From Dactylosporangium fulvum (GTDB taxonomy: Bacteria > Actinomycetota > Actinomycetes > Mycobacteriales > Micromonosporaceae), in NCBI RefSeq assembly GCF_025137375.1, contig NZ_CP073720.1, positions 6,410,501 through 6,474,500 on the forward strand: DNA of 64,000 bases, read 5' to 3'. A program made the translations under genes and the position numbers. Every line of letters starts with the position of its first letter. Positions within the stretch are counted from its first letter, which is position 1. The notes under the pieces were generated by a model, which saw only the letters and a list, made by a program, of their open reading frames with translations, searched no databases and was not told the DNA's origin. Below are positions 40,876 through 49,572 of the stretch, piece by piece.

Positions 40876-41898
40876 GTGCAGGCGGACCTTGAGCGGCGAT
40901 ACCGGCGACTGCTGCGCGCTTATCCCGCGGCCCACCGGGACGAGATCCTCACGATGCTGCTCGACGCCGCGCCGCCGGACCGGCGCAGGCCGACCCGCGG
41001 CGAGGTGCTCGACCTGCTCGGAGGCGGCCTGCGGCAACGGTTCCGGTTGCCGCTCGGATGGGCGCCGCTGGCCGTCGCCGTCCTCGCCGTGCTCATCGGC
41101 GGCGGCCTCGGCAGCGCGCTCGGCGGCTGGCTCGCCCGGCAGACCGCGGCCCCGCTTCCGTCCGACGCCGCGGCCCGCGACATCGTGGCGATGGTGACCG
41201 GCGAGCCGTACCGTGCGGATTTCCAGCGCGAGGACTCCCTGCTGTCGCGGCAGCCCTCCCTGTCCACGCAGACGCCCCTCGACGACGGGTCGATGATGGA
41301 AGCGGCCCGCCGGCGGCTGGCGAACGTGCAGGGCACGCGGTCACCCGATGACAGCCGCTGGTCGGCGGAGGCCGCGCGGCAGCGACTGGCGGCGCACGGC
41401 TGGCGGATGGTCGGCAGCGACGGAAACCGGCTTGTCGCCGAGCGCGAGGGCATCGAGCTCACCGTGTTCGGTGCGCCGGCCAGCGTCGGCGTCGGTCTTG
41501 CGGCCGTCGACCCGACGGCGGTGCCGTTCGCCACCGCCGCGGGCTGGATCGCCGGCGCGACCGGCGGCTGGCTGCTGGTCGGCTGGGTGTGGCGCCGCGC
41601 CCGGCGCGCATCCGCCGGGCGGCGCCTGGCGTTCGCACTCGGCGACGGCAGCAGCACGATCCGGTTCCGCTGGAGCCCGCCACTGCGGCCGCTGATCCTC
41701 GGCCTGCTCGCGGCCCTCGGCCTGGGTGCGCTCATCGGACCGACCGCGCACACCTATTTCCTGCTGTACCGGCTGATCACCCTCGGCGAGACGTACAACC
41801 CGCCGTGGGGTGCCTATGCCTGGGACCCGGTGCCGACCGTCACCGGCCTGGCGGCGGCCGTGGTGGCGACGGCCGTCGCCGCGCGGGCCGCCCGCTGA
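40876..41898 (+). CDS. PadR-linked membrane protein of unknown function
   Basis: A 340-residue protein. The N-terminal 35 residues (MQADLERRYRRLLRAYPAAH RDEILTMLLDA) are the amphipathic start seen in many actinobacterial PadR-partner membrane proteins. Four helices follow: about 64-88, 210-230, 275-300 and 318-338, with an extracytoplasmic domain of about 120 residues after the first. No enzyme motif is seen. The leaderless promoter and divergent PadR make it the regulated target. Confidence 0.7.
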   Translation: MQADLERRYRRLLRAYPAAHRDEILTMLLDAAPPDRRRPTRGEVLDLLGGGLRQRFRLPLGWAPLAVAVLAVLIGGGLGSALGGWLARQTAAPLPSDAAARDIVAMVTGEPYRADFQREDSLLSRQPSLSTQTPLDDGSMMEAARRRLANVQGTRSPDDSRWSAEAARQRLAAHGWRMVGSDGNRLVAEREGIELTVFGAPASVGVGLAAVDPTAVPFATAAGWIAGATGGWLLVGWVWRRARRASAGRRLAFALGDGSSTIRFRWSPPLRPLILGLLAALGLGALIGPTAHTYFLLYRLITLGETYNPPWGAYAWDPVPTVTGLAAAVVATAVAARAAR

Positions 41899-41904
41899 GC
41901 ACGG

Positions 41905-42946
41905 TCAGAGGTCGACGTCGATCCAGACGGCGGCGTGGTCGCTGGCGGCGTGACGACCGGCGTCGATCTCGCCGTACACCTCCCAGTGTTTCGGAGGGTT
42001 CCTGTTCTCCGGGTTGCCCCACAGGCCCTTGCGGAAGACGCCGCCCGCGGTGACCCGCGCTGCGAGTTCCGGTGACAGCAGGATGTAGTCGAGCCGGTTG
42101 GCCAGGGCGCACGACTGGAACGTGCCGGGGCGCTCGCGACGCTGGTCCTTCGGGTCGAAGAGGCCGGCGAACGCGTCGAGGCCGTAGGCGTCGACCAGCG
42201 GGGTGCCGGCGCCGAGCAGCGCCTCCAGCATCGGACTGGCTCTTGAGGTGGTTGATCAGCAGGTACAGGTCGGCGCCGCCGGGGAGGCGCAGCTTGTAGA
42301 GCGGGCAGTCGCGGCTGAACAGCCGCTTGCCGGGGCGCTGCGGATCGGGCACGTCAACGTGGCTGCGCACCCAGTCGACGTCGATCCCGTCGGCGCAGAG
42401 CAGGCCGACGTCGATGCCGCGCGGGTCGTTGCCGTCGACGAGCATCGCGTGGCCGTACCGCCCGCCGAGCAGTTCCTCGTTGAACCGCACGAGCGACGGC
42501 CGGTTCTCGGCCTCGACGAGGCACAGCACGTCGGCGGCCACCTCGTTGATCACCTTGGCGGTCATCCGGGTCGACGTCTCGTCGACGGGTTCGACGGTCA
42601 GCTCCACCCAGCCGGTCCAGTCGCCGCGCCCCGACGCGACGATGCGCGGCTCCCGGTCCGCCGGCGCCACGAGGAAGTCGCCGCGGTTCTCGCGCAGCAG
42701 CGCCCAGGCGGTGTCGAACTGGTCCTTGTTGAGCCGGCGCCCGGCACGGGTCTGGACCAGCACACCGAGCGTCTGCAGGGCGTCGAGCATGGTCGCCTTG
42801 TCCTCGTCCGTGTACGTCGCGTGCGCGGCGATCCGGTTGAAGGTCTCGAAGGCGGAGAGCGCGGGCTGCCCCTCCGCGTGCACGGTGGTGTCCATCGCCT
42901 TGGCCCGGGCGAAGAGGTTCTCCACGTTGAACGTCGCCAGCCGCAT
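41905..42946 (-). pseudogene. Endonuclease/exonuclease/phosphatase (EEP) family gene with an internal deletion
   Basis: The 5' frame (ATG 42946) gives MRLATFNVENLFARAKAMDT and continues to LYLLINHLKSQS; at about 42235 the frame changes by one base and the 3' frame resumes at MLEALLGAGTPLVDAYGLDA and ends with SDHAAVWIDVDL. The intact paralog at 58573-59670 has about 45 more residues at this point, including the catalytic GDLNDTP motif. Loss of that motif plus the frame change leave no active nuclease. The segments on each side of the break have normal codon use, so the event looks recent (or is an assembly error). Confidence 0.75.
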
Positions 42947-42985
42947 GTACGGAACGTAGCAACGTCACACGCTGCGTCAGGTCGC

Positions 42986-44173
42986 CTAGGCGACAGGACG
43001 CACCGGGCTGTTCCAGTCGATGGGGTGGTCGAACTGCCAGGCCCACTTCTCCGAGTTGGCGAGCAGGCGCATGGCGACCGGCATCAAGAGGTCGCGCAGC
43101 ACCCGGGCGACCGGGCCGGCGGCCTTGTCGCTGTTGGTGCGCTCGGCCATGCGGATGATCCGCTCGACGCGCTCGCGGCGCAGCCGCTCGTATGCCGCGA
43201 ACGCCTCGTCGCGGGGCAGGTCGCGCAGGCAGCGGGCGAGCTGCACGGCGCTCTCGATCGCCAGCGACGCGCCCTGCCCCGAGCTGGGGCTGGTCGGGTG
43301 CGCGGCGTCGCCGATCAGCACGACCGGGCCGCGGTGCCAGGTCGGCACGGACGGGATGTCCTCCATCGCGCCGGTGATGACAAGATCTTCCGGGCTGGTA
43401 CGGCGGATGAGGGCCACGGCCGGGCAGCGGTCGTCGCGGAACACGTCGGCCAGGCGCTCCAGCCAGGCCTCCGCGCCGATCGCCCGCACCTCGGCGGCGC
43501 TCATCGGCTCGCGGTGCGGGAGATTGGCGAACCAGCCGGCCTCGGCCGGGGTGATCTGGTAGCCGAAAAAGGCCCGCTTGCCGAAGACCATGTGCATCTT
43601 GTCGCCGGTCGCGGCGAGGCCGGCGCCGCCGGTGCGGGCGCCGAAGCCGAGCAGGCCGGTGTAGCGGGGTGCCGGTGCGGCGGGGTCGATGATGCGGCGC
43701 ACGGTTGAGCGGATGCCGTCGGCGCCGATGATCACGTCGGCGGTGGCGCTGCTGCCGTCGGCGAACCGGGCCTCGTTGCCGTCGACGGCCGTCAGGCGCT
43801 TGCCGTGCTCGATGCGGATGCCGCGCCGCGCGACCTCGTCGTACAGCCCGCGGTACAACTCGGCGCGCCAGACGAGCCGCATCGGCGGGAGGTGCGCGGG
43901 GGTGCCGAGCTCGGCGAGCCGTTTGCCCGTCCAGCTCTGCATGACCATCGCGGCCATGGGGGTGCCCACACGCTCGATGACGTGGTCTGCGTCGATGGCC
44001 GCGAGCGCGGTACGGCCGTTCGGCGCGATGCTGAGCGCCCCGCCGACGCCGTCGGCCCGGGCGTCGTACGCCTCGAAGACCGTGGCTTCGATGCCGGCCC
44101 GCTGCAGCGCCATGGCCGCCACGGGCCCCGCGATGCCGCCGCCGATGACTACGGCCGTGCTGGCTCCGGACAT
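42986..44173 (-). CDS. FAD-dependent aromatic-ring monooxygenase family protein
   Basis: A 395-residue flavoprotein of the PHBH/UbiH group. FAD phosphate loop VVIGGGIAGPVAAMALQRAG IEATVFEAYD (8-37), the DG motif ADVIIGADGIRSTVRR and the GD motif VVLIGDAAHPTSPSSGQGAS. Such enzymes hydroxylate aromatic or polyketide substrates using NAD(P)H and oxygen. A promoter with perfect TTGACA and GATAGT (17-nt spacer) starts within the 3' end of the padR gene upstream, so it has separate control even though it follows AKR and padR on the same strand. Confidence 0.9.
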   Translation of the reverse strand: MSGASTAVVIGGGIAGPVAAMALQRAGIEATVFEAYDARADGVGGALSIAPNGRTALAAIDADHVIERVGTPMAAMVMQSWTGKRLAELGTPAHLPPMRLVWRAELYRGLYDEVARRGIRIEHGKRLTAVDGNEARFADGSSATADVIIGADGIRSTVRRIIDPAAPAPRYTGLLGFGARTGGAGLAATGDKMHMVFGKRAFFGYQITPAEAGWFANLPHREPMSAAEVRAIGAEAWLERLADVFRDDRCPAVALIRRTSPEDLVITGAMEDIPSVPTWHRGPVVLIGDAAHPTSPSSGQGASLAIESAVQLARCLRDLPRDEAFAAYERLRRERVERIIRMAERTNSDKAAGPVARVLRDLLMPVAMRLLANSEKWAWQFDHPIDWNSPVRPVA

Positions 44174-44194
44174 GACCGCTCCCGCCGTCGCAGT

Positions 44195-44246
44195 TGGTTG
44201 ATTCCAACTATCCGACTACGACTAGTCAATGTCAACTATTCAGTCG
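44195..44246 (-). promoter_or_regulatory. Promoter/operator of the FAD monooxygenase gene
   Basis: On the minus strand TTGACA, 17 nt, GATAGT. ATAGTTG occurs twice (around both boxes), and GACTAGTC is a palindrome in the spacer, giving likely binding sites for the PadR protein encoded just upstream. Confidence 0.45.
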
Positions 44247-44874
44247 TGAGGTCTCCGCTGAGCTCGGCTCCGGCCTTGAACTCCGTCCCGTGGAACGCCG
44301 CCCACATCGGGCCCCATCCCTCCTGCGGGTCGGTGATACGGGCGATGAACTCGGCCACGAACGCGGATTCGGCGTCGAGCAGCCTCAGCCGGTACGCCTC
44401 CTCGATCAGAAACATCGGGTGGACGCCCTCGGCCTCGGCGCGCTCGATGGCCTGCCGTGCCTCGGCGCGCTGCTCGTCCAGCCGGGTCAGCCGGTCCCGC
44501 AGGAGCGTGACCACCTCGTCGGGGGTGAGCGCGCCGATCAGCGACAGCGCGGAGACGAACGCCGGGTACTCGTGCTGCGGCTGCTGGACGAGCTCACGCA
44601 GCCAGTCGTGGAGCTCCGCCCGCCCGGCGTCGGTGATGCCGAACACGGTGCGTTCCGGCCGCTGCCCTTCCCGGCTGGTCTCCTGCTCGGCGACAAAACC
44701 GGCCTTCGTCAGCTGCTGGACCACCATGTACAGCGAGCCGTGGGTGAACTTGATGCTGCGCGCGTCGCCGTTGGTGCGCAGCAGCTTGCTCAACTCATAC
44801 GGGTGCATGGCCGCACGGCTCAGGTAGGCGAGCACCGCGAGAGCGAGCAGGTTGGCGACCTTGCGCTTTTTCAT
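44236..44874 (-). CDS. PadR family transcriptional regulator (long form)
   Basis: A 212-residue regulator. Winged helix: MKKRKVANLLALAVLAYLSR, MHPYELSKLLRTNGDARSIK, FTHGSLYMVVQQLTKAGFVA and the wing around RPERTVFGITDAGRAELHDW. The C-terminal ~100 residues form the Vir_act_alpha-type dimer domain (RLTRLDEQRAEARQAIERAE, FLIEEAYRLRLLDAESAF). Start overlaps the aldo/keto reductase stop as ATGA, so both are cotranscribed. By position it likely controls the FAD monooxygenase downstream. Confidence 0.88.
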   Translation of the reverse strand: MKKRKVANLLALAVLAYLSRAAMHPYELSKLLRTNGDARSIKFTHGSLYMVVQQLTKAGFVAEQETSREGQRPERTVFGITDAGRAELHDWLRELVQQPQHEYPAFVSALSLIGALTPDEVVTLLRDRLTRLDEQRAEARQAIERAEAEGVHPMFLIEEAYRLRLLDAESAFVAEFIARITDPQEGWGPMWAAFHGTEFKAGAELSGDLTTE

Positions 44875-45803
44875 GCGTCGCCGTCTCCGTCCTCGGCGTC
44901 CCCGTCCTCGGCCACGCCTGCTCGGGTCGCGCGCGCCGCTTCGGCTCCGTCCGTGGCCAGACCGTCCAGGACGGCCAGGGCCTCGTCGTCGAGCCGGATG
45001 TGCCCGGCCCCCATGTTCTCCTCGAGGTGCTCCAGCGACGCGGTGCCCGGGATGAGCAGCGTGTTTGGCGCGGTGGCGAGCAGCCAGGCGAGGGCGACCT
45101 GCGCCGGGGTGACGTCGAGCCGCTCGGCGACCGCCTTCACCTTCGGGTGGCCGAGGACCCGCGCCCGCCCGAACGAGGCACCCAGCGGGAAGAACGGCAC
45201 GAAGGCGATCCCCCGCCCGGTGCACTCGTGCAGCACCGCCGCCGAACCCCGGTCGACAAGGTTGTAGGGGTTCTGCACACACACGATCTCGGTCCGCTCG
45301 AGCGCGCGGCGCAACTGGTCGAGGTCGACGTTGCTGAGCCCGATATCAGCGATGAGCCCTTCGTCCCGCATGGCCACCATGGCGTCGAGCTGCTCGTCGA
45401 GCAACGCCGCGGCTCCGCCCTTCTGGGCGAGCCGCAGGTTGACCACGTCGAGCCGGTCGACCTTGAGCGCCCGAAGGTTGTCGAGCACGCCTTGCCGCAG
45501 CTGCTCGGGCCGCTGGGCCGGAATCCACGCCCCTTGCTCGTCCCTGGCCGCCCCGACCTTGGTGACCAGCACCAACTGCTCGGGATACGGGTACAACGCA
45601 CTGCGCAACACCTCGTTGGCGACGGCCGGCCCGTAGTACTGGGCGGTGTCGACGTGGTCGACACCCAGCTCCACGGCCCGCCGCACCACGGCGAGGGCCT
45701 CGGCCCGATCGCGTGGTGGCCCGAACGCACCCCGGCCCGGCAGCTGCATGGCCCCGAACCCGACCCGGTGCACGGCGCGCTTGCCCAGTGGGAAGGTCTT
45801 CAC
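44871..45803 (-). CDS. Aldo/keto reductase
   Basis: A 310-residue TIM-barrel NADPH reductase: VHRVGFGAMQLPGRGAFG, the catalytic tyrosine in DHVDTAQYYGP, the catalytic lysine in LVLVTKVGAARD, VDRLDVVNLR, IGLSNVDLDQLRRAL, VCVQNPYNLVDRG and the cofactor end IPGTASLEHLEEN. It reduces aldehydes or ketones. GTG 45803 is preceded by TAGGCT 7 nt upstream, i.e. leaderless. An acidic tail (EDGDAEDGDGDA) is encoded by a short tandem GAC/GAG-rich stretch. It heads an operon with padR. Confidence 0.9.
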   Translation of the reverse strand: MKTFPLGKRAVHRVGFGAMQLPGRGAFGPPRDRAEALAVVRRAVELGVDHVDTAQYYGPAVANEVLRSALYPYPEQLVLVTKVGAARDEQGAWIPAQRPEQLRQGVLDNLRALKVDRLDVVNLRLAQKGGAAALLDEQLDAMVAMRDEGLIADIGLSNVDLDQLRRALERTEIVCVQNPYNLVDRGSAAVLHECTGRGIAFVPFFPLGASFGRARVLGHPKVKAVAERLDVTPAQVALAWLLATAPNTLLIPGTASLEHLEENMGAGHIRLDDEALAVLDGLATDGAEAARATRAGVAEDGDAEDGDGDA

Positions 45804-46175
45804 AGTGGCCAGCCTACGGCGCGCGCCCACCGGCTCACCGCGACGCCATGCGGCGCTCCGGTCGCAGGTCCATCGGGGCTCCTCCGCGAGTCCCGCGCCG
45901 ATCCCTTGCGGGTCGACCTGCCTGATGGCACACGGCCCCCGACGACGGCGGCGCCCCCCGTGCCCCCTTACGCCGCCGTCCCCCCGTCGTTGGCCCCGTG
46001 ACCTCAGACTGCCCGCAGCGCATCGGGTTGCACATCGGGGAAACTCCCCCACGGGATGATCTCAGGGTCTCAGCTCGCCAGCTCGTCGAGCACCTCCGCC
46101 CGCATCCGCGCACTCCCTTCTTTGAGCAGAATAGTTCAGTCAGGTGAATCGTTCATCGGGATGTACCATAGCCAC
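45804..46175. other. 372-bp intergenic region with a vestigial leftward ORF
   Basis: Mostly featureless GC-rich DNA with two C-runs. At 46070-46105 (minus) a strong GGGAG site precedes an 11-codon ORF MRAEVLDELAS, which looks like the start of a gene whose body is gone. TTCAGTCAGGTGAA (46135-46148), an inverted repeat TTCA-N6-TGAA, lies between this start and the rightward MarR gene and may be the MarR operator. Confidence 0.4.
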
Positions 46176-46763
46176 ATGACGTCACGTCGGCAAGCCGTCC
46201 CGAGGGGGACGGCGTTCCTGCTGGCCCAGCTCGGCGCGCACGCGACCGAGCGGTTCTCCCAGCGGGTGCAGGCACTCGGGCTGACCCCGCCCGAGGTGGG
46301 CCTGTTGCGCATGATCGCCGGCCGGCCCGGGCGCAGTCAGCAGTCGGTCGCCGTGGACCTCGGGGTCGTGCCGAGCCGGGTCGTCGCACTGGTGGACAAC
46401 CTCGACCACAAAGGACTCGTCGAGCGCCGGCCGGGCGAGACCGACCGCCGGCACCATGCACTGCACCTCACCGTCGACGGCGAGCAGGTGATGACGGAGA
46501 TGCGGTCGATCGCCGCCGCGCACGACGACGACATCTGCGCCGCGCTCGACCCCGACGAGCGGTCGCAGCTCGCCGGGCTGCTGCAGCGCATCGCCGACCA
46601 GCAGGGGCTGACGCCGGGCGTGCACCCCGGCTACCGGCAGACGGGCGGACACCGCAAGAAGCAATCCGACAAGGGCGCCGAGGACGACGCGGCCCGGACG
46701 ACCACGCGCGGCCGGCGGCCCGGCGCAGGCGCGCAACGAAGACCCCCGGCCTTCGGCCGGTGA
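46176..46763 (+). CDS. MarR family transcriptional regulator
   Basis: A 195-residue regulator. Helix GTAFLLAQLGAHATERFSQR, then VGLLRMIAGRPGRSQQSVAV DLGVVPSRVVALVDNLDHKG (recognition), wing RRPGETDRRHHALHLTVDGE and dimer helices. The last ~45 residues are a basic, disordered extension (GGHRKKQSDKGAEDDAARTT) not found in standard members, possibly a non-specific DNA tail. TACCAT is 6 nt before ATG 46176, consistent with leaderless expression; ATG 46161 would include the -10 box. Confidence 0.85.
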   Translation: MTSRRQAVPRGTAFLLAQLGAHATERFSQRVQALGLTPPEVGLLRMIAGRPGRSQQSVAVDLGVVPSRVVALVDNLDHKGLVERRPGETDRRHHALHLTVDGEQVMTEMRSIAAAHDDDICAALDPDERSQLAGLLQRIADQQGLTPGVHPGYRQTGGHRKKQSDKGAEDDAARTTTRGRRPGAGAQRRPPAFGR

Positions 46764-46832
46764 TCGGCTGTTACCGGCGGGTCGAAAACCCGACCACCGA
46801 CCCCCGTGTGATGTCCACTACGGTCTACGGGC

Positions 46833-47381
46833 ATGACCGCACCGAAGGACGCCGGACCCACCCCAGCCGGCCTCGGCGCCCGGGTCGTGGCCCTCGTCGG
46901 GGGCATCGCCGCGCTGCTGGCGCTGGCGTTGCCGTGGGCCAGCGAGGACAACACGATCACGGTGCGGTCCGACGCGTCCCCGGTGACATACGAGGCGCTG
47001 CTCGCCCGCGGCGGTGAGGAGTGGACCGGGTGGGGCATCCACGCCGCCAGCCGGCTCGACGGTCACCGGCCGGTCACCCTGCTGGTCGCGATGGTCATCG
47101 TCACGGGCACGGTCCTCGTGGCCGGGACCGCATGGGCGACGTTCGAGCGGCCGCGGCGGATCTGGCTCGCGCCGGCGACGGCCGGCATCGCGCTGCTCCT
47201 GCTGACCGCGAGCTTCCCCGGGCTCGCCGGCGTGCAGGGGCGCTTCGGGGGCGGCCACATCACGTCGGTCGAGTTCGGCGTGGTGGTGTGGCGCGTCTCG
47301 CTGGCCGTCGTGGTCGCCGGCGCGGTCCGCCTGGCACTGCTCCAGGAGGCCGCGAGACCGGGTCGACGCACGTATCAGTAG
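46833..47381 (+). CDS. Small membrane protein, unknown function
   Basis: A 182-residue protein with four helices: about 18-36 (VVALVGGIAALLALALPWAS), 81-100, 110-128 and 147-166. A loop of about 45 residues between helices 1 and 2 (EDNTITVRSDASPVTYEALL and on) should be outside. The WxGWGIHAAS pattern and helix spacing recall small actinobacterial Trp-associated (TrpB2-like) or DUF membrane proteins, but I cannot assign a family. It converges with the LigD-like gene 4 nt away. Confidence 0.65.
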   Translation: MTAPKDAGPTPAGLGARVVALVGGIAALLALALPWASEDNTITVRSDASPVTYEALLARGGEEWTGWGIHAASRLDGHRPVTLLVAMVIVTGTVLVAGTAWATFERPRRIWLAPATAGIALLLLTASFPGLAGVQGRFGGGHITSVEFGVVVWRVSLAVVVAGAVRLALLQEAARPGRRTYQ

Positions 47382-47385
47382 GGCG

Positions 47386-47727
47386 TCAGGGCTGTTCCTT
47401 CATCAGGTGGAGGAGCCAGTCGCCGCCGGTGTCGATCAACGCGTACCGTCGCGGCGCTCCCCTGCCGTGCAACGTGAAGACGATCCGTTTCGGGGTCCGG
47501 TCGTGCTCCTCCCACCACCCGATGTCGGCGATCGACTTGTCCTCGTCCTCGTAGCGCAGGTGCTCGAGTGCATGGTCCGCGACCGCGACGGCGAGCCGGT
47601 TGCGGGCCGGATCGTCCGGCAGGCCGCGCGGCACCGCCCATGACCGCAGCACACCGTTCTCCTCCAGCCGCAGGTCGAAGTGGCGCGTGGGACGGCGGTG
47701 CTCGTGGAGCACAAAAGCTGGGCGCAC
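47386..47727 (-). CDS. Stand-alone LigD 3'-phosphoesterase (PE) domain protein
   Basis: A 113-residue protein equal to the N-terminal phosphoesterase domain of the NHEJ ligase LigD, which trims 3'-ribonucleotides and phosphates at DNA ends with Mn2+. The active-site pattern HxxxxxHxDxR is seen as H10, H16, D18, R20 (in HEHRRPTRHFDLRLE), and the second histidine H52 is at the same distance as in the Pseudomonas enzyme. The tyrosine four residues after H52 is His56 here. No ligase or polymerase domain follows. GTG start; leaderless or weak ribosome site. Confidence 0.82.
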   Translation of the reverse strand: MRPAFVLHEHRRPTRHFDLRLEENGVLRSWAVPRGLPDDPARNRLAVAVADHALEHLRYEDEDKSIADIGWWEEHDRTPKRIVFTLHGRGAPRRYALIDTGGDWLLHLMKEQP

Positions 47728-47789
47728 ACCGATGAGTCTGCCCCGCCGGGGGCGTTACACCAGGCGACCACCACGAAGGGAGCCCAGTG

Positions 47790-48389
47790 ATGACCAAGGT
47801 GATCGCCGACATGACGATGTCCCTCGACGGCTTCGTCGCCGACCCGCACGACGGTGTGGAGCACCTGTTCGGGTGGTACTTCAACGGGCCCGTCGCCATC
47901 CCGTCCAAGGCCGACCGGCTCACGTTTCAGGTGTCCGAGGCGAGCGCCCCGCACCTGCGCGAGGCGTTCGAGCATCTGGGCGCGCTGGTCGTCGGGCGGC
48001 GGCTGTTCGACCTGACCGACGGCTGGAGCGGCAGGCATCCGATGGGTGTCCCCGTGATCGTGGTGACGCATACGGTACCGGATGACTGGCCCCACGATGA
48101 CGCTCCGTTCACGTTCGTCACGGAGGGTGTCGGACGCGCGATCGAGGTTGCGAAGGCAATCGCAGGGGATCGAAAATGGGTGGGCATCGGGGGCACCACC
48201 GTCGCCCAGCAGTGTCTCGACCTGGGCCTGCTCGACGAGATCCGCGTGGCGCTCGTTCCGGTCCTGCTCGGCGAAGGCATTCCGTGGTTCGCCAACCTCA
48301 AGAGCACACCGGTCGAGTTGGGAGACCCCCGCATCATCGCCGGGACCGGCGTCACCCACCTCTATTGCCCGGTCAGGTCGGCCGGTTGA
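47790..48389 (+). CDS. RibD C-terminal-like / dihydrofolate reductase family protein
   Basis: A 199-residue reductase of the YwjB/YyaP type common in actinobacteria: MTKVIADMTMSLDGFVADPH DGVEHLFGWY, LVVGRRLFDLTDGWSGRHPM GVPVIVVTH, KWVGIGGTTVAQQCLDLGLL DEIRVALVPVLLGEGIPWF. The fold binds NADPH; the physiological substrate is unknown. AAGGGAG is 7 nt before ATG 47790; the overlapping GTG 47787 is less likely. Confidence 0.88.
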   Translation: MTKVIADMTMSLDGFVADPHDGVEHLFGWYFNGPVAIPSKADRLTFQVSEASAPHLREAFEHLGALVVGRRLFDLTDGWSGRHPMGVPVIVVTHTVPDDWPHDDAPFTFVTEGVGRAIEVAKAIAGDRKWVGIGGTTVAQQCLDLGLLDEIRVALVPVLLGEGIPWFANLKSTPVELGDPRIIAGTGVTHLYCPVRSAG

Positions 48390-48523
48390 CGATACAACCC
48401 ACGGGGAGATCACATGCCACGCACGACATCGTTCATACGGTCGGTCAACCAAACCCGACCAGCGCTGGATAAATATAGACCTTTGTGATATGATGTCCGA
48501 ATAGTCGACCTAGCGTTGCCGGC

Positions 48524-49369
48524 ATGACAAGCCGAACCGCACTGATGGCCGCCGCTGCGCGTGCCGCCCACCTGATCGTCGACGAAGCGCCGCACGTCTT
48601 CTCGGACCCCTTGGCGGTCAAACTGCTCGGGGATCAGGCTGAGGAGTTGCTGCAATACCACCGTGTGCACGGCGGACACCCGGTGTTGGCGGGTGCCCGG
48701 GCGCAGGTGGTGTGCCGCAGCCGATACGCGGAGGATGTCCTGCGAGCGTCGGGCCACCGGCAATACGTGGTGCTCGGCGCGGGCCTGGACACGTTCGCAT
48801 ATCGCGCTGACCTCGGCGGCGCGGACGCGGCCGACAGCGCCGGGACGGCGGCGCCGACCGTGTTCGAGGTCGACCAGCCGGCGACGCAGGAGTCGAAGCG
48901 GGCGAGCCTGCGCAAGGCGGGCATCGAGAAGCGCGCGATCTACGTGCCGGTCGACTTCGAGCGCGACGACCTGATCGAGCGGCTGGTCGAGCACGGCTTC
49001 GACGTCGGGCAGCCCGCCGTGGTGAGCTGGCTGGGAGTGACGATGTATCTGACCAGGGAGGCCGTTGAGCACACCGTCGGGGTGCTCAACGGACTCGCCG
49101 ACGGCAGCGAGGTGGTCTTCGACCACATGCTGCCGGCGGAGTTGCGCGACGCCGCCGCGCAGGCGTATGTCGACGCGGTCGGGCCGGTCAACGCCGAGCA
49201 CGGCGAGCCGTGGCTGACGTTCCTGTCGCCCGGCGACACGCGGCAGCTGCTCGCGCCGATGACGGTCGAGCACACGACGCAGCAGGACGTGCTCGGCACC
49301 AGGACCGACGCGCTCCAGCCGTCCAACGTCTCAGTGATCACCCGCGGAACGGTGCGGAAGAGGAGGTGA
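48524..49369 (+). CDS. SAM-dependent methyltransferase, TIGR00027 (LCM/PPM) type
   Basis: A 281-residue class I methyltransferase: TALMAAAARAAHLIVDEAPH VFSDPLA, RSRYAEDVLR, QYVVLGAGLDTFAYR (SAM motif I), VFEVDQPATQESKRASLRKA, VPVDFERDDLIERL and WLGVTMYLTREAVEHTV. This group is expanded in mycobacteria and related actinomycetes and methylates carboxyls or hydroxyls of secondary metabolites; the substrate is open. TAGCGT 7 nt before ATG suggests a leaderless transcript. An unusually AT-rich patch at 48470-48500 precedes it. Confidence 0.88.
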   Translation: MTSRTALMAAAARAAHLIVDEAPHVFSDPLAVKLLGDQAEELLQYHRVHGGHPVLAGARAQVVCRSRYAEDVLRASGHRQYVVLGAGLDTFAYRADLGGADAADSAGTAAPTVFEVDQPATQESKRASLRKAGIEKRAIYVPVDFERDDLIERLVEHGFDVGQPAVVSWLGVTMYLTREAVEHTVGVLNGLADGSEVVFDHMLPAELRDAAAQAYVDAVGPVNAEHGEPWLTFLSPGDTRQLLAPMTVEHTTQQDVLGTRTDALQPSNVSVITRGTVRKRR

Positions 49370-49377
49370 CGCGGTCG

Positions 49378-49544
49378 AGCGCGTGGACGCCGAGGCCACG
49401 CTGCACGCCGAGCAGCGCGGCCGGCCAGCCGATCGCGCCGACACCGGCGACGAGGACCCGCGACGGGACGAAGACCCGCGACGGGACGTACCACGCCCAA
49501 GGGTCGCGGGCCGGCCGGAGAACGCAGCCATAATCCGAGGTCAC
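49378..49544 (-). pseudogene. Glucose-dehydrogenase-like (MDR) gene fragment
   Basis: The minus strand reads VPSRVLVAGVGAIGWPAALL GVQRGLGVHALDRVTSS, the NAD(P)-binding loop and following strand of glucose 1-dehydrogenase-type medium-chain dehydrogenases (normally ..GAGPIGLLAALLGVQRGLEVHVLDR..). An upstream 17-nt direct repeat (VPSRVFVPSRV) shows rearrangement. About 55 residues of a 350-residue protein remain, with neither catalytic zinc domain nor C-terminus. Confidence 0.55.
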
Positions 49545-49560
49545 GTCGCATGATGGTCGC

Positions 49561-49572
49561 TACAGTGGCCCG
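49561..49572 (+). promoter_or_regulatory. Leaderless -10 box of the EstB-like gene
   Basis: TACAGT (49561-49566), 6 nt, ATG 49573. Confidence 0.4.
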
